Assembly: GCA_965661265.1 (NCBI GenBank)
Contig: CBFIDE010000005.1
Span: forward strand, 84,061 to 148,060
DNA: 64,000 bases
Direction: 5' to 3'
Source: CBFIDE01 sp965661265
GTDB lineage: Bacteria > Bacteroidota > Bacteroidia > Flavobacteriales > Schleiferiaceae
Within the stretch, counting starts at the first letter, position 1. Each line of letters starts with the position of its first letter. A program made the position numbers and the translations under genes. Below the pieces are notes generated by a model. The model made no database searches. It was not told the DNA's origin and saw only the letters and a program-made list of their open reading frames with translations. Shown here one piece after another: positions 8,980 through 16,973 of the stretch.

Positions 8980-9472
8980 TGTATTGAAAACTGCTTTTCT
9001 CTTGGCTCTGTTTCTTTCTATGACTGATCTTTCTGCTCAGCAATACATTTATTTACAGAAAAAAGGAAATGTACCTTATAAGCGCCTTACCCTCTATGAT
9101 GATTTAAAAATTTTACCAAAGGATAGTGACGATTGGATCAAGGGGAAGATCAATTTTATAGCGCAAGAAAGCTTAGAAATAAACGGAACTAGAATCCTAT
9201 ACTCCGACATTCAAAAGCTTAAAACTTATAGTTCTACATTAAAACTAACTGGTGCTGCACTAGGGATTGCTGGTGGAGGATATGCGTTTTTAAGTACTTT
9301 TAATAGCGCAATTAATGGTGAATCCACACTTATCTATAGCAATGAAGTAATCACAAGCTCAATTTTATTAGCAGGTGGACTTATTATGTATTTTAGTAGC
9401 GGAAAGACCTATGACATTGATAAAGGCTGGGAGCTAAGAATCATTGATACCGAAACCTATGGACAAGAATAA
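8960..9472 (+). CDS. hypothetical secreted/membrane protein
   Basis: I do not recognise this family. The ATG at 8960 is preferred over the one at 8924 because a signal peptide follows directly (ALFLSMTDLSAQQ) and the overlap with the rhomboid gene falls to 20 nt. The product is 170 residues: a small domain with YLQKKGNVPYKRLTLYDDLK and a GTRILYSDIQ block, then two hydrophobic stretches, LTGAALGIAGGGYAF and SSILLAGGLIMYF, that look like membrane helices. It overlaps the next gene by 14 nt, so it is the middle gene of a coupled trio. Confidence 0.7.
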   Translation: MIQNLNNVLKTAFLLALFLSMTDLSAQQYIYLQKKGNVPYKRLTLYDDLKILPKDSDDWIKGKINFIAQESLEINGTRILYSDIQKLKTYSSTLKLTGAALGIAGGGYAFLSTFNSAINGESTLIYSNEVITSSILLAGGLIMYFSSGKTYDIDKGWELRIIDTETYGQE

Positions 9473-10097
9473 GACAGCTCTGATATTAGGGGCAAGTGGT
9501 TTAGTAGGATCTTATCTGCTTCAAAATCTTTTAGACTCTAGTGTCTATTCTAAAGTTTACATTTTAGGAAGGTCACATCTTTGGATTACTCATGATAAAT
9601 TGATTCAATTAACCGGCGATCTATTAAGTGATGCCTTTTTAGAAGAAACCCCAGTTGTTGACCATGTTTACTGCGCGATAGGAACTACTAGGTCCAAGAC
9701 ATCAGATTTACAGAAGTATAAGGAGATTGATTTTGGAATACCTAATAGGTTTGGACAGAAAGCATTATCAAAAGGAGCCCAAGCAATTAGCGTAGTGAGT
9801 TCCTTAGGAGCCAATTCTAAGAGCAAAATGTTCTACCCGAGAATTAAAGGGCTGATGGAAGAAGCCATCATTGATATGGGATACACCTATTATTACATCA
9901 TAAGACCAAGTCTTATTACTGGTCCAAGAAAGGAAGAACGTTTTGCTGAAAAAATATCAGCTGTGATCATGGACACTTTATCTTTTCTAATTCCAAAAAA
10001 ATACAAAGCTGTTACTGCAGAAAGAATTGCAAAAAAAATGGAGCAAATGATAGTATCAAATGCTCCATCTTCAATAATTAGTTCGGAGGAAATTTAA
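9459..10097 (+). CDS. NAD(P)-binding Rossmann oxidoreductase, HTATIP2/TIP30-like
   Basis: 212 residues from the ATG at 9459; an upstream in-frame TTG at 9444 is unlikely because the Rossmann strand begins straight after MDKNKTALI. The dinucleotide-binding motif is GASGLVGSYLL. The downstream blocks CAIGTTRSK, VVSSLGANSKSKMFYPRIKG and IIRPSLITG are those of atypical short-chain dehydrogenases of the HTATIP2-like group; YPRIKG supplies the YxxxK pair. The substrate is unknown. It overlaps the preceding hypothetical gene by 14 nt. Confidence 0.85.
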   Translation: MDKNKTALILGASGLVGSYLLQNLLDSSVYSKVYILGRSHLWITHDKLIQLTGDLLSDAFLEETPVVDHVYCAIGTTRSKTSDLQKYKEIDFGIPNRFGQKALSKGAQAISVVSSLGANSKSKMFYPRIKGLMEEAIIDMGYTYYYIIRPSLITGPRKEERFAEKISAVIMDTLSFLIPKKYKAVTAERIAKKMEQMIVSNAPSSIISSEEI

Positions 10098-10110
10098 AGT
10101 ACAGATTTAA

Positions 10111-10683
10111 TTAAATTTCAGATTCTTTATCTTTCTTAAGCTCGGCTTTAGCTCCTGAAGCTTCACCCAGCCTTTTGGCCTTGAGAGAGTAATAGAGAAT
10201 AAACATCCCTAGAATAATACTATATAGGCCTATTAACATTATCAGGGAGCTTTCTCCAGAAAAAGGATTGAATATTATAAACACTCCAAGAATAATGGAG
10301 ATTCCACCATTTATATAGTGCATAACCGGACTGCCTTTTTTCTTAATGCCTGAAACAACTTGGATAAGTCCAATCAGTGAAGCAAACCCACCTATTAGAT
10401 AAGTAAAAGTTAATACAGCGGGTTTTTCGTAAGCTAGAATGAATATTCCAGCAATAATTTCACTTAGCCCAAATAGTAAAAGTAAATACCATTTAGTTTG
10501 AGTCTCTCTTGCTTTGATGGACCAAAGTCCAATAGAAAGTCCTGAAAATATAAGAACGTAGGCCAGAAAACTTAATAGCTTCAATAAGCTTAAATTACTA
10601 TAAGCGATAGAGCTAGCACCTAATCCAATTAAGAATAGTCCAAGAATCGCAATCAAAAACCAAAATTTAGAAATCAACTTCAT
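10111..10683 (-). CDS. DUF308 family membrane protein (HdeD-like)
   Basis: 190 residues with six predicted membrane helices in three similar pairs, the DUF308 pattern seen in HdeD. Conserved family pieces include GLSEIIAGIFIL, GGFASLIGLIQVVSG and GGISIILGVFIIFNPF, followed by a short basic and acidic cytoplasmic tail (KAELKKDKESEI). HdeD is linked to acid stress in enterobacteria; no role is known here. It ends 14 bp from the convergent oxidoreductase gene and starts 30 nt after the TIGR02757 gene, so it may be the last gene of the kdsB transcript. Confidence 0.8.
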   Translation of the reverse strand: MKLISKFWFLIAILGLFLIGLGASSIAYSNLSLLKLLSFLAYVLIFSGLSIGLWSIKARETQTKWYLLLLFGLSEIIAGIFILAYEKPAVLTFTYLIGGFASLIGLIQVVSGIKKKGSPVMHYINGGISIILGVFIIFNPFSGESSLIMLIGLYSIILGMFILYYSLKAKRLGEASGAKAELKKDKESEI

Positions 10684-10713
10684 TTGTAGCTTGTTTATTT
10701 CAATTGAAAGGTC

Positions 10714-11469
10714 TTAAAACTTTTCAAATACACCTAATCCAAATAAAGCAAAATCATATTTAATAGGATCCTTACTATCTAATTGCCTTAAATTGAAATC
10801 TAATTCTTCAACCGCTTTCCAATCATTTTGCTTTCTATTCAAAAGCCCTAGTTTTCTTGCTACCCTGGCACTATGCACATCAAGTGGGCAAGATAGTTGA
10901 CTAGCCTCTATTTTGCTCCAAATTCCAAAATCGACACCTTTTGCATTAGATCTAATCATCCAACGTAAAAACATATTTAATCTCTTGCAAGCGCTATTTT
11001 TTAAAGGACTACTGATGTGTTTCTCAAGCCTATGCTCATGGGGCATTGATAAAAAAGCAGTTCTAAAGTTTTGAATGCCATCTCTTAAATTGTCTGAAGA
11101 GGAATAAAAAAGATCTTCAAGGCTATTATGATTTTTGTAAATATTTTGAAGCGAAAGAATAAAATAAGTTAAATCATTACCATTAAAGGTTCTGTGAACA
11201 AAAACTTCTAATTTTTTTAAATCGGAGGCTTTAGAATTAATGACAAATTCAAATGGACTAGAATCCATAAGTTGCATCATGGAATTAGCATTCTTTAAAA
11301 TTGTTTTTCTCTGTCCCCAAGAAATTGTGGCCGTTAGAAAGGCACTAATTTCAATATCTTCTTTTTTATCAAAGCGATGTGCAATGCTAATTGGATCTGA
11401 CTCTATGAAATTTGGATTTTCATATTGAATGGCTTTAGCATTTAAGAATTCAATAATTTCCTTTTTCAT
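10714..11469 (-). CDS. TIGR02757 (DUF2400) family protein
   Basis: 251 residues from the ATG at 11469, which overlaps the kdsB stop as TGATG, a translational-coupling arrangement. Family blocks are present: DPISIAHRF, FLTATISWGQRKTIL, RLNMFLRWMIR, PLDVHSARVARKLGLL and DPIKYDFALFGLGVF. The fold resembles helix-hairpin-helix DNA glycosylases, but the activity is not established. The conserved PLDVHSARV with Asp and His is the likely active or binding site. Confidence 0.88.
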   Translation of the reverse strand: MKKEIIEFLNAKAIQYENPNFIESDPISIAHRFDKKEDIEISAFLTATISWGQRKTILKNANSMMQLMDSSPFEFVINSKASDLKKLEVFVHRTFNGNDLTYFILSLQNIYKNHNSLEDLFYSSSDNLRDGIQNFRTAFLSMPHEHRLEKHISSPLKNSACKRLNMFLRWMIRSNAKGVDFGIWSKIEASQLSCPLDVHSARVARKLGLLNRKQNDWKAVEELDFNLRQLDSKDPIKYDFALFGLGVFEKF

Positions 11470-12212
11470 CAAGATTCCATAAGCTTTCTAATTTGTTCTA
11501 GATCTTCTTGAGTATCAACAGATGGCGCTGGACTATTGCCAATGGCTAGTCGGATTTTTTTACCTGCACTTAACCATCGTAATTGTTCTAAGGATTCAGC
11601 CTTCTCTAAACTTGATACTGGTAAATGAGCAAACTCTCTTAGTGCGACTGGCGTATATGCATACATTCCTATATGTCTATAAACCGTTTTATTATTTAAA
11701 TCTTCTTCTTCCAATCCTCTAAAGTAGGGCAGAGGCCATCTGCTGAAGTATAGTGCATCCATATTGTCATCAAAAACTACAAAGCAATTAGATCTAGACT
11801 TCAAGTCTTCTTTGGCTTTTACCTTGAACGCTAAGCTGGCCATTTCTACTTTAGGGTCATTAAAGCACTGAATTAGCAGTTTGATTTCATTTGGATCAAT
11901 GAGTGGCTCATCTCCTTGAACATTAATAATCAGCTTAAATTCTTCTTTTGATTCTTTCTGCCACAATGAATAAGCCTCTAAGCATCTGTCCGTGCCACTT
12001 TCATGACTTTCAGCCGTCATGACCACTTGAGCGCCAAAAGAAACTGCTTTATCATAAATCCTCTGATCATCAGTAGCAATTATACATTGTGCAACATCTT
12101 TAACTCTTTCCCAAACATGTTGAATCATTGGTTTAGAATGAATGTCAACTAAAGGTTTGCCTGGCAATCTAGACGACTCATACCTTGCTGGAATTATTAT
12201 TAATGGCTTCAT
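11469..12212 (-). CDS. kdsB: 3-deoxy-manno-octulosonate cytidylyltransferase (CMP-Kdo synthetase)
   Basis: 247 residues, the usual KdsB length. It activates Kdo with CTP to CMP-Kdo, the sugar donor for the LPS inner core, in the cytoplasm. Diagnostic sequence includes the nucleotide-binding IIPARYESSRLPGKPL at the N-terminus, NVQGDEPLI, YFSRWPLPY and the HIGMYAY block. It is the first gene of a minus-strand group with TIGR02757 (one-base overlap) and DUF308. The 60-bp gap to the divergent gene at 12273 holds an inverted repeat at 12226-12245. Confidence 0.96.
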   Translation of the reverse strand: MKPLIIIPARYESSRLPGKPLVDIHSKPMIQHVWERVKDVAQCIIATDDQRIYDKAVSFGAQVVMTAESHESGTDRCLEAYSLWQKESKEEFKLIINVQGDEPLIDPNEIKLLIQCFNDPKVEMASLAFKVKAKEDLKSRSNCFVVFDDNMDALYFSRWPLPYFRGLEEEDLNNKTVYRHIGMYAYTPVALREFAHLPVSSLEKAESLEQLRWLSAGKKIRLAIGNSPAPSVDTQEDLEQIRKLMES

Positions 12213-12225
12213 ATATTGAATTAAT

Positions 12226-12245
12226 TAGGCTAAGATAAAAGCCTA
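12226..12245. promoter_or_regulatory. 6-bp inverted repeat between divergent kdsB and DUF6095 genes
   Basis: TAGGCT (12226-12231) and AGCCTA (12240-12245) are perfect complements separated by 8 nt. It sits 14 nt upstream of the kdsB start and upstream of a -7-like box for the DUF6095 gene, so it could be an operator or a leader hairpin. The length is short enough to be chance. Confidence 0.25.
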
Positions 12246-12260
12246 TTCTATATTAATACT

Positions 12261-12268
12261 TAGTTTTG
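12261..12268 (+). promoter_or_regulatory. candidate -7 box abutting the DUF6095 start
   Basis: TAGTTTTG matches TAnnTTTG exactly and ends 4 nt before the ATG at 12273, which would place the transcription start at or next to the start codon. No TTG lies at the expected upstream distance, so this is a weak call. Confidence 0.35.
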
Positions 12269-12272
12269 ACAT

Positions 12273-12509
12273 ATGGCTACAGATAAAGATAAGCTTCTAA
12301 AGGGAATTAGATATATGGCAATAGCGTTTCCATTTATTTTCTTAGGCCCTGGATTATTATTCCTTGCTGGGATTCCTGCTCTGAGAGATGATAATATCAT
12401 TTGGCTGGTCATTAGCATACTGCTGATGGGAGTGGCTGGGTTTCTATCAGTTAAAGGTTTAAGGACAATTTTAAGTAGCTTTTTTGATGGAACTAAACCT
12501 CCTGCTTAA
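12273..12509 (+). CDS. DUF6095 family small membrane protein
   Basis: 78 residues with two hydrophobic helices, around residues 12-34 and 43-60, joined by a short loop (ALRDDN), and a cytosolic charged N-terminus (MATDKDKLLKG). The pattern KGIRYMAIAFPFIFLGPGL fits the flavobacterial DUF6095 family, of unknown function. The last 17 nt overlap the 3' end of convergent uvrA. Confidence 0.78.
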   Translation: MATDKDKLLKGIRYMAIAFPFIFLGPGLLFLAGIPALRDDNIIWLVISILLMGVAGFLSVKGLRTILSSFFDGTKPPA

Positions 12510-15303
12510 TCAGTTTATTGGATAAGTATTTTGCCGTATGAGAATCTTTAATATCCAAGATTCCCTCAGGAGCACCTTGATAAATTAAATATCCACCATT
12601 TATTCCTCCTTCTGGTCCTAAGTCAATAAGATAATCTGCACATTTCATAACGTCAGGATGATGTTCTATTACAATAATGCTATGACCATAATCTAAGAGT
12701 GCATTAAAGGATTGCAATAGTTTTTTAATATCATGAAAATGGAGTCCAGTGGTTGGCTCATCAAAAATAAACAGCTGCTTTTCGGATTGATTGCTCTTAC
12801 CCAAGAAACTAGCTAGCTTTATTCTTTGTGCTTCACCCCCCGATAAGGTGCTGCTTGACTGTCCTAGAGCTACATAACCCAGACCCACATCATGTAGGCT
12901 TTGTAGTTTTTCAACGATTTTTTTCTCTTCAGCTTCTTTAAAGAAATTTAAAGCCTCTTCAACTGTGAGTTCTAAAATATCATGAATATTCTTATCATGG
13001 AATTGAACGTCTAGTATTTCTTCCTTATATCTTTTTCCATGGCACTCATCACATTTTAAGTGAACATCAGCCATGAACTGCATTTCAATAGTGATTTCTC
13101 CTTCTCCTTGACACTTCTCACATCTTCCGCCATCTATATTAAAACTGAACTGACCGGCCTTATATCCTCTGGCTTTTGATAAAGGTAAATTCGCATATAG
13201 ATTCCTTATATCGTCATATGCCTTAATATAAGTGACGGGATTAGATCTGCTTGATTTACCAATTGGGTTTTGATCTACAAATTCAATATTCGAAATTTGA
13301 TTGATACTCCCTTCAATAGAATTGAATTTTCCTGCCTTCTCGCCAAATCCTCCTAGTTCTTTCTTTAGGGCAGGGTATAGTACTTTTTTGACAAGAGAGC
13401 TTTTCCCTGAACCACTAACTCCTGTAACTACAGTCAATGCATTCAAGGGAAAACTTATATCAATATTTTTAAGGTTATTTTCTCTAACACCCTTTAAGTG
13501 AATGGAATTATTCCAGTTTCTCCTCCTTAATGGCAATTCAATTTCTTCTTTTCCATTTAAGTAGTCGGAGGTATAACCAATTCCGTTTGATAGAATCTCT
13601 TGAGGTGTCCCTTGATAGACCAATTCACCACCATTGATACCTGCATCTGGACCAATGTCGATAATAAAATCGCTGGAAAGCATAACATCTTCATCATGTT
13701 CCACAACAATTACCGTATTGCCGAGATCTCTAAGTTCCTTAATTACCTCAATTAATTTTTCAGTATCTCTAGGATGAAGACCAATTGAAGGTTCATCCAG
13801 AATGTAGGTAGATCCCACTAAGGCACTACCTAGAGAAGTTGCTAAATTGATTCTTTGAGATTCTCCTCCACTTAAGGTATTGGAAACTCTATTCAAGCTT
13901 AAGTAGGAGAGCCCCACATTGAGTAAGTATTTTAATCTACTATTTATTTCTATCAGAAGTCTTTTAGCTAGCTTTTGATCGTAGTCATTCAATTCTAATT
14001 GATCAAAAAATTGGGCAAGCTGATCAATGGGAAGTTTTACAAGATCACTAATGGATTTAGAATTAATCTTTACATAATTAGTTTCTTTCCTTAATCGTGC
14101 TCCTTCACATTCATAACATACAGTCTTGCCTCTATATCGGCTCAACATAACTCTATACTGTATCTTATAGCTATTACTTTCAACAAATTTGAAGAATGCA
14201 TTAATTCCTTTTAGTCCTTTAGCTCCTACCCAAAGAATGTTTTTTTCTTCCTCAGTTAATTCAAAATATGGCCTGTGAATAGGAAAATCATATTGAGCAG
14301 ATTTCATGATAAAATCTTCTTTCCATTCCTGCATTTTTTCTCCTTTCCAAGGAACTACACAATCTTGATAGAGCGAGAGGCTTGAATCTGGAATTACTAA
14401 GTCTTCATCAATTCCTATAATAGTGCCAAATCCTTCACACTTAGGACATGCCCCAAATGGATTGTTAAAGCTAAAAAGGTGCAGGCTGGGCTCTTCAAAA
14501 CTAATTCCATCTTCTTCAAATAAGTTTGAGAAGGCTTGCTTTTTTTTACTGCTGAATACTTCAATAATACAAACACCTCTACCTTCAAAAAAAGCTGTTT
14601 GAATACTGTCTGAAATTCTGTTTTTTTGATCGCTCGTACTTAGGTCAGCTGTCACTCTGTCCACGACAATCTCTAATAAATCAGTTTCATTTATTGTAGA
14701 AGTATCAATAGAATCCAATGTATGTAGCTCATCATTTATTGCGATTCTAGAGTAGCCCTGTTGTTCTAAAATACTAAGTTGGTCTTCTATGCTTCTATCA
14801 AATAATAAAAGAGGACACTTTATTAATAAGCGCTCTCCTTTTTGTAAATTTTTAATATAATTTAAAACATCCTCAACACTATGTCTTTTTACTTCTTTAC
14901 CTGAAATAGGAGAGTAGGTCTTTCCAACTCTTGAGAAGAGTACCTTTAGGTAGTCATATATCTCAGTACTTGTACCTACAGTTGACCGTGGGTTTCTTGA
15001 GATAACCTTCTGCTCAATAGCTACCGCTGGAGAAATTCCTTTGATAGAATCAACTTCAGGTTTGTCTAATCTACCAAGGAATTGCCTGGCATAAGAAGAA
15101 AGACTTTCAACATATCTCCTTTGACCTTCAGCATAAATAGTATCAAAGGCAAGTGAAGATTTTCCTGAACCAGAAAGGCCAGTAATTACCGTTAGCTTTG
15201 AATGAGGGATGTCTAGGCTTATGTTCTTTAGATTATGAACTCTTGCTCCTTGTATGCTAATACTTTTGTTTGAATAATTAGTTCTAGAATTCTGAGAGCT
15301 CAT
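12493..15303 (-). CDS. uvrA: UvrABC excinuclease subunit A
   Basis: Two-ABC-domain damage-recognition subunit of nucleotide excision repair. The first Walker A is GLSGSGKSS, followed by the UvrA hallmark YAEGQRRYVESLSSYARQF; the second is GVSGSGKSS. Signature motifs LSGGESQRI and LSGGEAQRI are present, as are zinc-binding CxxC pairs (CPKC, CYEC, CEKC, CDEC). The ATG at 15303 (936 residues) is preferred over the ATG at 15354 because a TAnnTTTG element at 15324-15331 lies between them, so a transcript from it would miss the first ATG; the extra 17 residues also look unlike UvrA N-termini. Confidence 0.96.
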   Translation of the reverse strand: MSSQNSRTNYSNKSISIQGARVHNLKNISLDIPHSKLTVITGLSGSGKSSLAFDTIYAEGQRRYVESLSSYARQFLGRLDKPEVDSIKGISPAVAIEQKVISRNPRSTVGTSTEIYDYLKVLFSRVGKTYSPISGKEVKRHSVEDVLNYIKNLQKGERLLIKCPLLLFDRSIEDQLSILEQQGYSRIAINDELHTLDSIDTSTINETDLLEIVVDRVTADLSTSDQKNRISDSIQTAFFEGRGVCIIEVFSSKKKQAFSNLFEEDGISFEEPSLHLFSFNNPFGACPKCEGFGTIIGIDEDLVIPDSSLSLYQDCVVPWKGEKMQEWKEDFIMKSAQYDFPIHRPYFELTEEEKNILWVGAKGLKGINAFFKFVESNSYKIQYRVMLSRYRGKTVCYECEGARLRKETNYVKINSKSISDLVKLPIDQLAQFFDQLELNDYDQKLAKRLLIEINSRLKYLLNVGLSYLSLNRVSNTLSGGESQRINLATSLGSALVGSTYILDEPSIGLHPRDTEKLIEVIKELRDLGNTVIVVEHDEDVMLSSDFIIDIGPDAGINGGELVYQGTPQEILSNGIGYTSDYLNGKEEIELPLRRRNWNNSIHLKGVRENNLKNIDISFPLNALTVVTGVSGSGKSSLVKKVLYPALKKELGGFGEKAGKFNSIEGSINQISNIEFVDQNPIGKSSRSNPVTYIKAYDDIRNLYANLPLSKARGYKAGQFSFNIDGGRCEKCQGEGEITIEMQFMADVHLKCDECHGKRYKEEILDVQFHDKNIHDILELTVEEALNFFKEAEEKKIVEKLQSLHDVGLGYVALGQSSSTLSGGEAQRIKLASFLGKSNQSEKQLFIFDEPTTGLHFHDIKKLLQSFNALLDYGHSIIVIEHHPDVMKCADYLIDLGPEGGINGGYLIYQGAPEGILDIKDSHTAKYLSNKLIKQEV

Positions 15304-15323
15304 AGGTGTTTTTAAATGGTTTG

Positions 15324-15331
15324 CAAAGTTA
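15324..15331 (-). promoter_or_regulatory. candidate -7 box for uvrA
   Basis: The minus strand reads TAACTTTG, an exact TAnnTTTG match, 20 nt upstream of the uvrA ATG at 15303. There is no clear TTG at -33. Confidence 0.4.
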
Positions 15332-15344
15332 ATAAAGCTGAGCA

Positions 15345-15377
15345 TTTGGTTCATTTAAAAAAAATAAATTATATTTG
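15345..15377 (+). promoter_or_regulatory. Bacteroidota-type promoter upstream of the sigma factor gene
   Basis: TTTG (15345-15348), 21 nt, then TATATTTG (15370-15377) match both the -33 and -7 elements of the Bacteroidota housekeeping promoter. Transcription would begin about 15382, giving a leader of about 115 nt ahead of the sigma factor gene at 15497. A 21-codon open frame starts at 15381, at the predicted transcription start. Confidence 0.6.
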
Positions 15378-15380
15378 GAT

Positions 15381-15446
15381 ATGGCGAGAGGCAAAAAGCC
15401 AGTAGCAATTCAAATAAAATCACTTAATACAAAAGAGCCTATTTAG
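15381..15446 (+). CDS. possible 21-residue leader peptide
   Basis: ATG at 15381 opens a frame for MARGKKPVAIQIKSLNTKEP plus one Ile, ending TAG. It starts 3 nt after an exact -7 box, so it would be translated from a leaderless mRNA, and it lies in the leader of the sigma factor transcript. The basic composition is not that of random AT-rich sequence, but I recognise no family. It may simply be untranslated leader. Confidence 0.22.
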   Translation: MARGKKPVAIQIKSLNTKEPI

Positions 15447-15496
15447 CATAACTACTTGATTTATATATTTTTAGTACCAATAGTAATCATGTAATT

Positions 15497-16084
15497 ATGA
15501 AATTAGCAGGCTTAAGTGATAGCGAGCTCATACGAGCATTTCTTGAAGGAAGAGAGGAAGCCCTTGAACCTTTAATCAAAAAACATCAACAACGTATTTT
15601 TTCTTATATCTATGTTAGGATCCAAGACGGAGATTTAGCAAATGATATTTTCCAAGATACTTTTGTAAAAGTGATCAACACTTTGAAAAGGGGAAAGTAC
15701 AATGAAGAAGGTAAGTTTCTTCAATGGACAATGAGAATTGCTCATAATCTAGTGATTGATCATTTCAGAAAAGAGAAGAGAATGCCTACCGTTAGACCCT
15801 CTGGTGATTACGACATATTTAACTGGATTAAAGATCCTAGTTTGAATGTTGAGTCGGTAATGATTAAGGAGCAAATAGAAGGTGATTTAGTTAGTCTAAT
15901 AGAAGAACTTCCACAAGAACAAAAAGAAGTTTTAAAGCTGAGGTACTATTCAGGCTTAAGTTTTAAAGATATTTCCGATCAAACTGATGTGAGTATTAAC
16001 ACAGCATTGGGAAGGATGAGATATGCTCTAATTAATTTGAGAAAGCTCATGGAAAAGCATCATATGAATTTTCATATTTCCTAG
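15497..16084 (+). CDS. RNA polymerase sigma-70 factor, ECF-type
   Basis: 195 residues. Region 2 holds the core-binding and -10-recognition motifs (YIYVRIQDGDLANDIFQDTF, then WTMRIAHNLVIDHFRKEKR). Region 4 holds the -35-recognition helix-turn-helix (LPQEQKEVLKLRYYSGLSFKD, then SINTALGRMRYAL). No cognate anti-sigma gene is adjacent, unlike FecI/FecR pairs, so it resembles the widely conserved sigma factor found next to uvrA in Bacteroidota. It is preceded by a good promoter and followed after 46 nt by a 48-residue gene and a terminator, which together look like one transcription unit. Confidence 0.93.
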   Translation: MKLAGLSDSELIRAFLEGREEALEPLIKKHQQRIFSYIYVRIQDGDLANDIFQDTFVKVINTLKRGKYNEEGKFLQWTMRIAHNLVIDHFRKEKRMPTVRPSGDYDIFNWIKDPSLNVESVMIKEQIEGDLVSLIEELPQEQKEVLKLRYYSGLSFKDISDQTDVSINTALGRMRYALINLRKLMEKHHMNFHIS

Positions 16085-16130
16085 ACAATAAAGTAATATT
16101 GAGGGCGTTTATTCTGTATCAAATAAGCGT

Positions 16131-16277
16131 ATGGAAAAAACAATTACTTTAAACACAGAAGGAAATTCAAGATGTCTGCCCAAGAAAGAGACAATCAATT
16201 TTTTGCTATCCTACTCAAAAGCTCTCGAGTGTCGAACTTTGAACAAAGACATGATCTTTGAGTTTAATAAGAATTAA
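16131..16277 (+). CDS. 48-residue conserved-type small protein downstream of the sigma factor
   Basis: ATG at 16131 to TAA at 16277 encodes a 48-residue protein starting MEKTITLNTEGNSRCLPKKE and ending MIFEFNKN. The central part PKKETINFLLSYSKAL resembles small hypothetical proteins I associate with flavobacterial sigma factor loci (xxKETIxxxLNYSKAL), but I cannot confirm this by search. It ends 1 nt before the arm of a strong terminator, which supports it as the last gene of the sigma factor transcript. Function unknown. Confidence 0.65.
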   Translation: MEKTITLNTEGNSRCLPKKETINFLLSYSKALECRTLNKDMIFEFNKN

Positions 16278-16278
16278 G

Positions 16279-16304
16279 AAGTCCCCGTTATGGGGACTTT
16301 TTTT
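16279..16304 (+). terminator. rho-independent terminator of the sigma factor unit
   Basis: AAGTCCCC (16279-16286) pairs perfectly with GGGGACTT (16292-16299) around the loop GTTAT and is followed by five more T residues. Confidence 0.9.
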
Positions 16305-16342
16305 ATGATAATTTTAAGATTTACCAGATTTAAATAGAAATT

Positions 16343-16624
16343 ATGAAGGCCATTTGGAATGATCAAATAATCGCGGAAAGCGATGAGACAATAATAGTAG
16401 AGAATAATCACTACTTCCCCCCAAGCTGTATAAAGCAGGAGTTTTTTATTAAGACTGATTTGCATTCTACCTGCCCATGGAAAGGAGAAGCTAGTTATTA
16501 CAGTGTTGAAGTGGACGGCATGATAAATAAGGATGCCGCTTGGTATTATCCCAAAACTAAAGCCTTAGCGAGCCATATTCAAGGTTATGTGGCATTCTGG
16601 AAAGGCATTAGTATTAAGCCTTAG
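16343..16624 (+). CDS. DUF427 domain-containing protein
   Basis: 93 residues, a single DUF427 domain (beta-barrel fold). Diagnostic pieces are VENNHYFPPSCI, CPWKGEASYYSVEVDG and AAWYYPKT. In some DUF427 proteins the conserved Cys and Trp-Lys residues line a pocket, but no reaction is firmly established. The gene stands alone after the terminator at 16279-16304, with no overlapping neighbours. Confidence 0.92.
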   Translation: MKAIWNDQIIAESDETIIVENNHYFPPSCIKQEFFIKTDLHSTCPWKGEASYYSVEVDGMINKDAAWYYPKTKALASHIQGYVAFWKGISIKP

Positions 16625-16672
16625 TCTTATTACAAATTTTAAAAATCCCTTTACAGGGAAAATTATAAAACA

Positions 16673-16680
16673 TATCTTTG
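16673..16680 (+). promoter_or_regulatory. candidate -7 box for the cold-shock gene
   Basis: TATCTTTG matches TAnnTTTG exactly, 24 nt upstream of the start codon at 16705. A -33 TTG is missing; a short inverted repeat (TCCCT at 16646-16650, AGGGA at 16655-16659) occupies that place. The predicted leader of under 20 nt is far shorter than the thermosensing leader of enterobacterial cspA. Confidence 0.45.
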
Positions 16681-16704
16681 TGGCTTAATTAATTTATTAT
16701 TGTT

Positions 16705-16896
16705 ATGCCACAAGGTACTGTAAAGTTTTTCGTAGAGTCAAAAGGTTTTGGATTTATAACCGATAGCGAGTCTGGCGAAGACATTTTTGTTCATGTTTCT
16801 GAAATTAGCCAAGAGCTTAGAGAAGGTGACAATGTAAGATTTGAAGTTAAAGATGGAAAGAAAGGTCTTAATGCTACTAACGTAGAATTAATATAA
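16705..16896 (+). CDS. cold-shock domain protein (CspA family)
   Basis: 63 residues, one OB-fold cold-shock domain that binds single-stranded RNA or DNA in the cytoplasm. Both nucleic-acid-binding motifs are present: RNP1 KGFGFI and RNP2 DIFVHV. The start is fixed by the canonical MPQGTVKFF. It is monocistronic: a -7 box lies just upstream and a strong terminator 20 nt downstream. Confidence 0.96.
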   Translation: MPQGTVKFFVESKGFGFITDSESGEDIFVHVSEISQELREGDNVRFEVKDGKKGLNATNVELI

Positions 16897-16916
16897 TTTT
16901 CAGTTTTCGAATTTAG

Positions 16917-16942
16917 AAGCCTCGCATGAGCGGGGCTTTTTT
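16917..16942 (+). terminator. rho-independent terminator of the cold-shock gene
   Basis: AAGCCTCGC (16917-16925) and GCGGGGCTT (16930-16938) form a 9-bp stem with one T-G pair and an ATGA loop, followed by a T tract. Confidence 0.88.
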
Positions 16943-16973
16943 ATTTTAGCTTATTCTATAAAAAATTGATACC

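Noticed and set aside
16646..16659. Inverted repeat TCCCT/AGGGA upstream of the cold-shock gene as a terminator of the DUF427 gene
   Set aside because: The stem is only 5 bp and A residues, not T, follow it on the plus strand; the T tract is on the strand that carries no gene.
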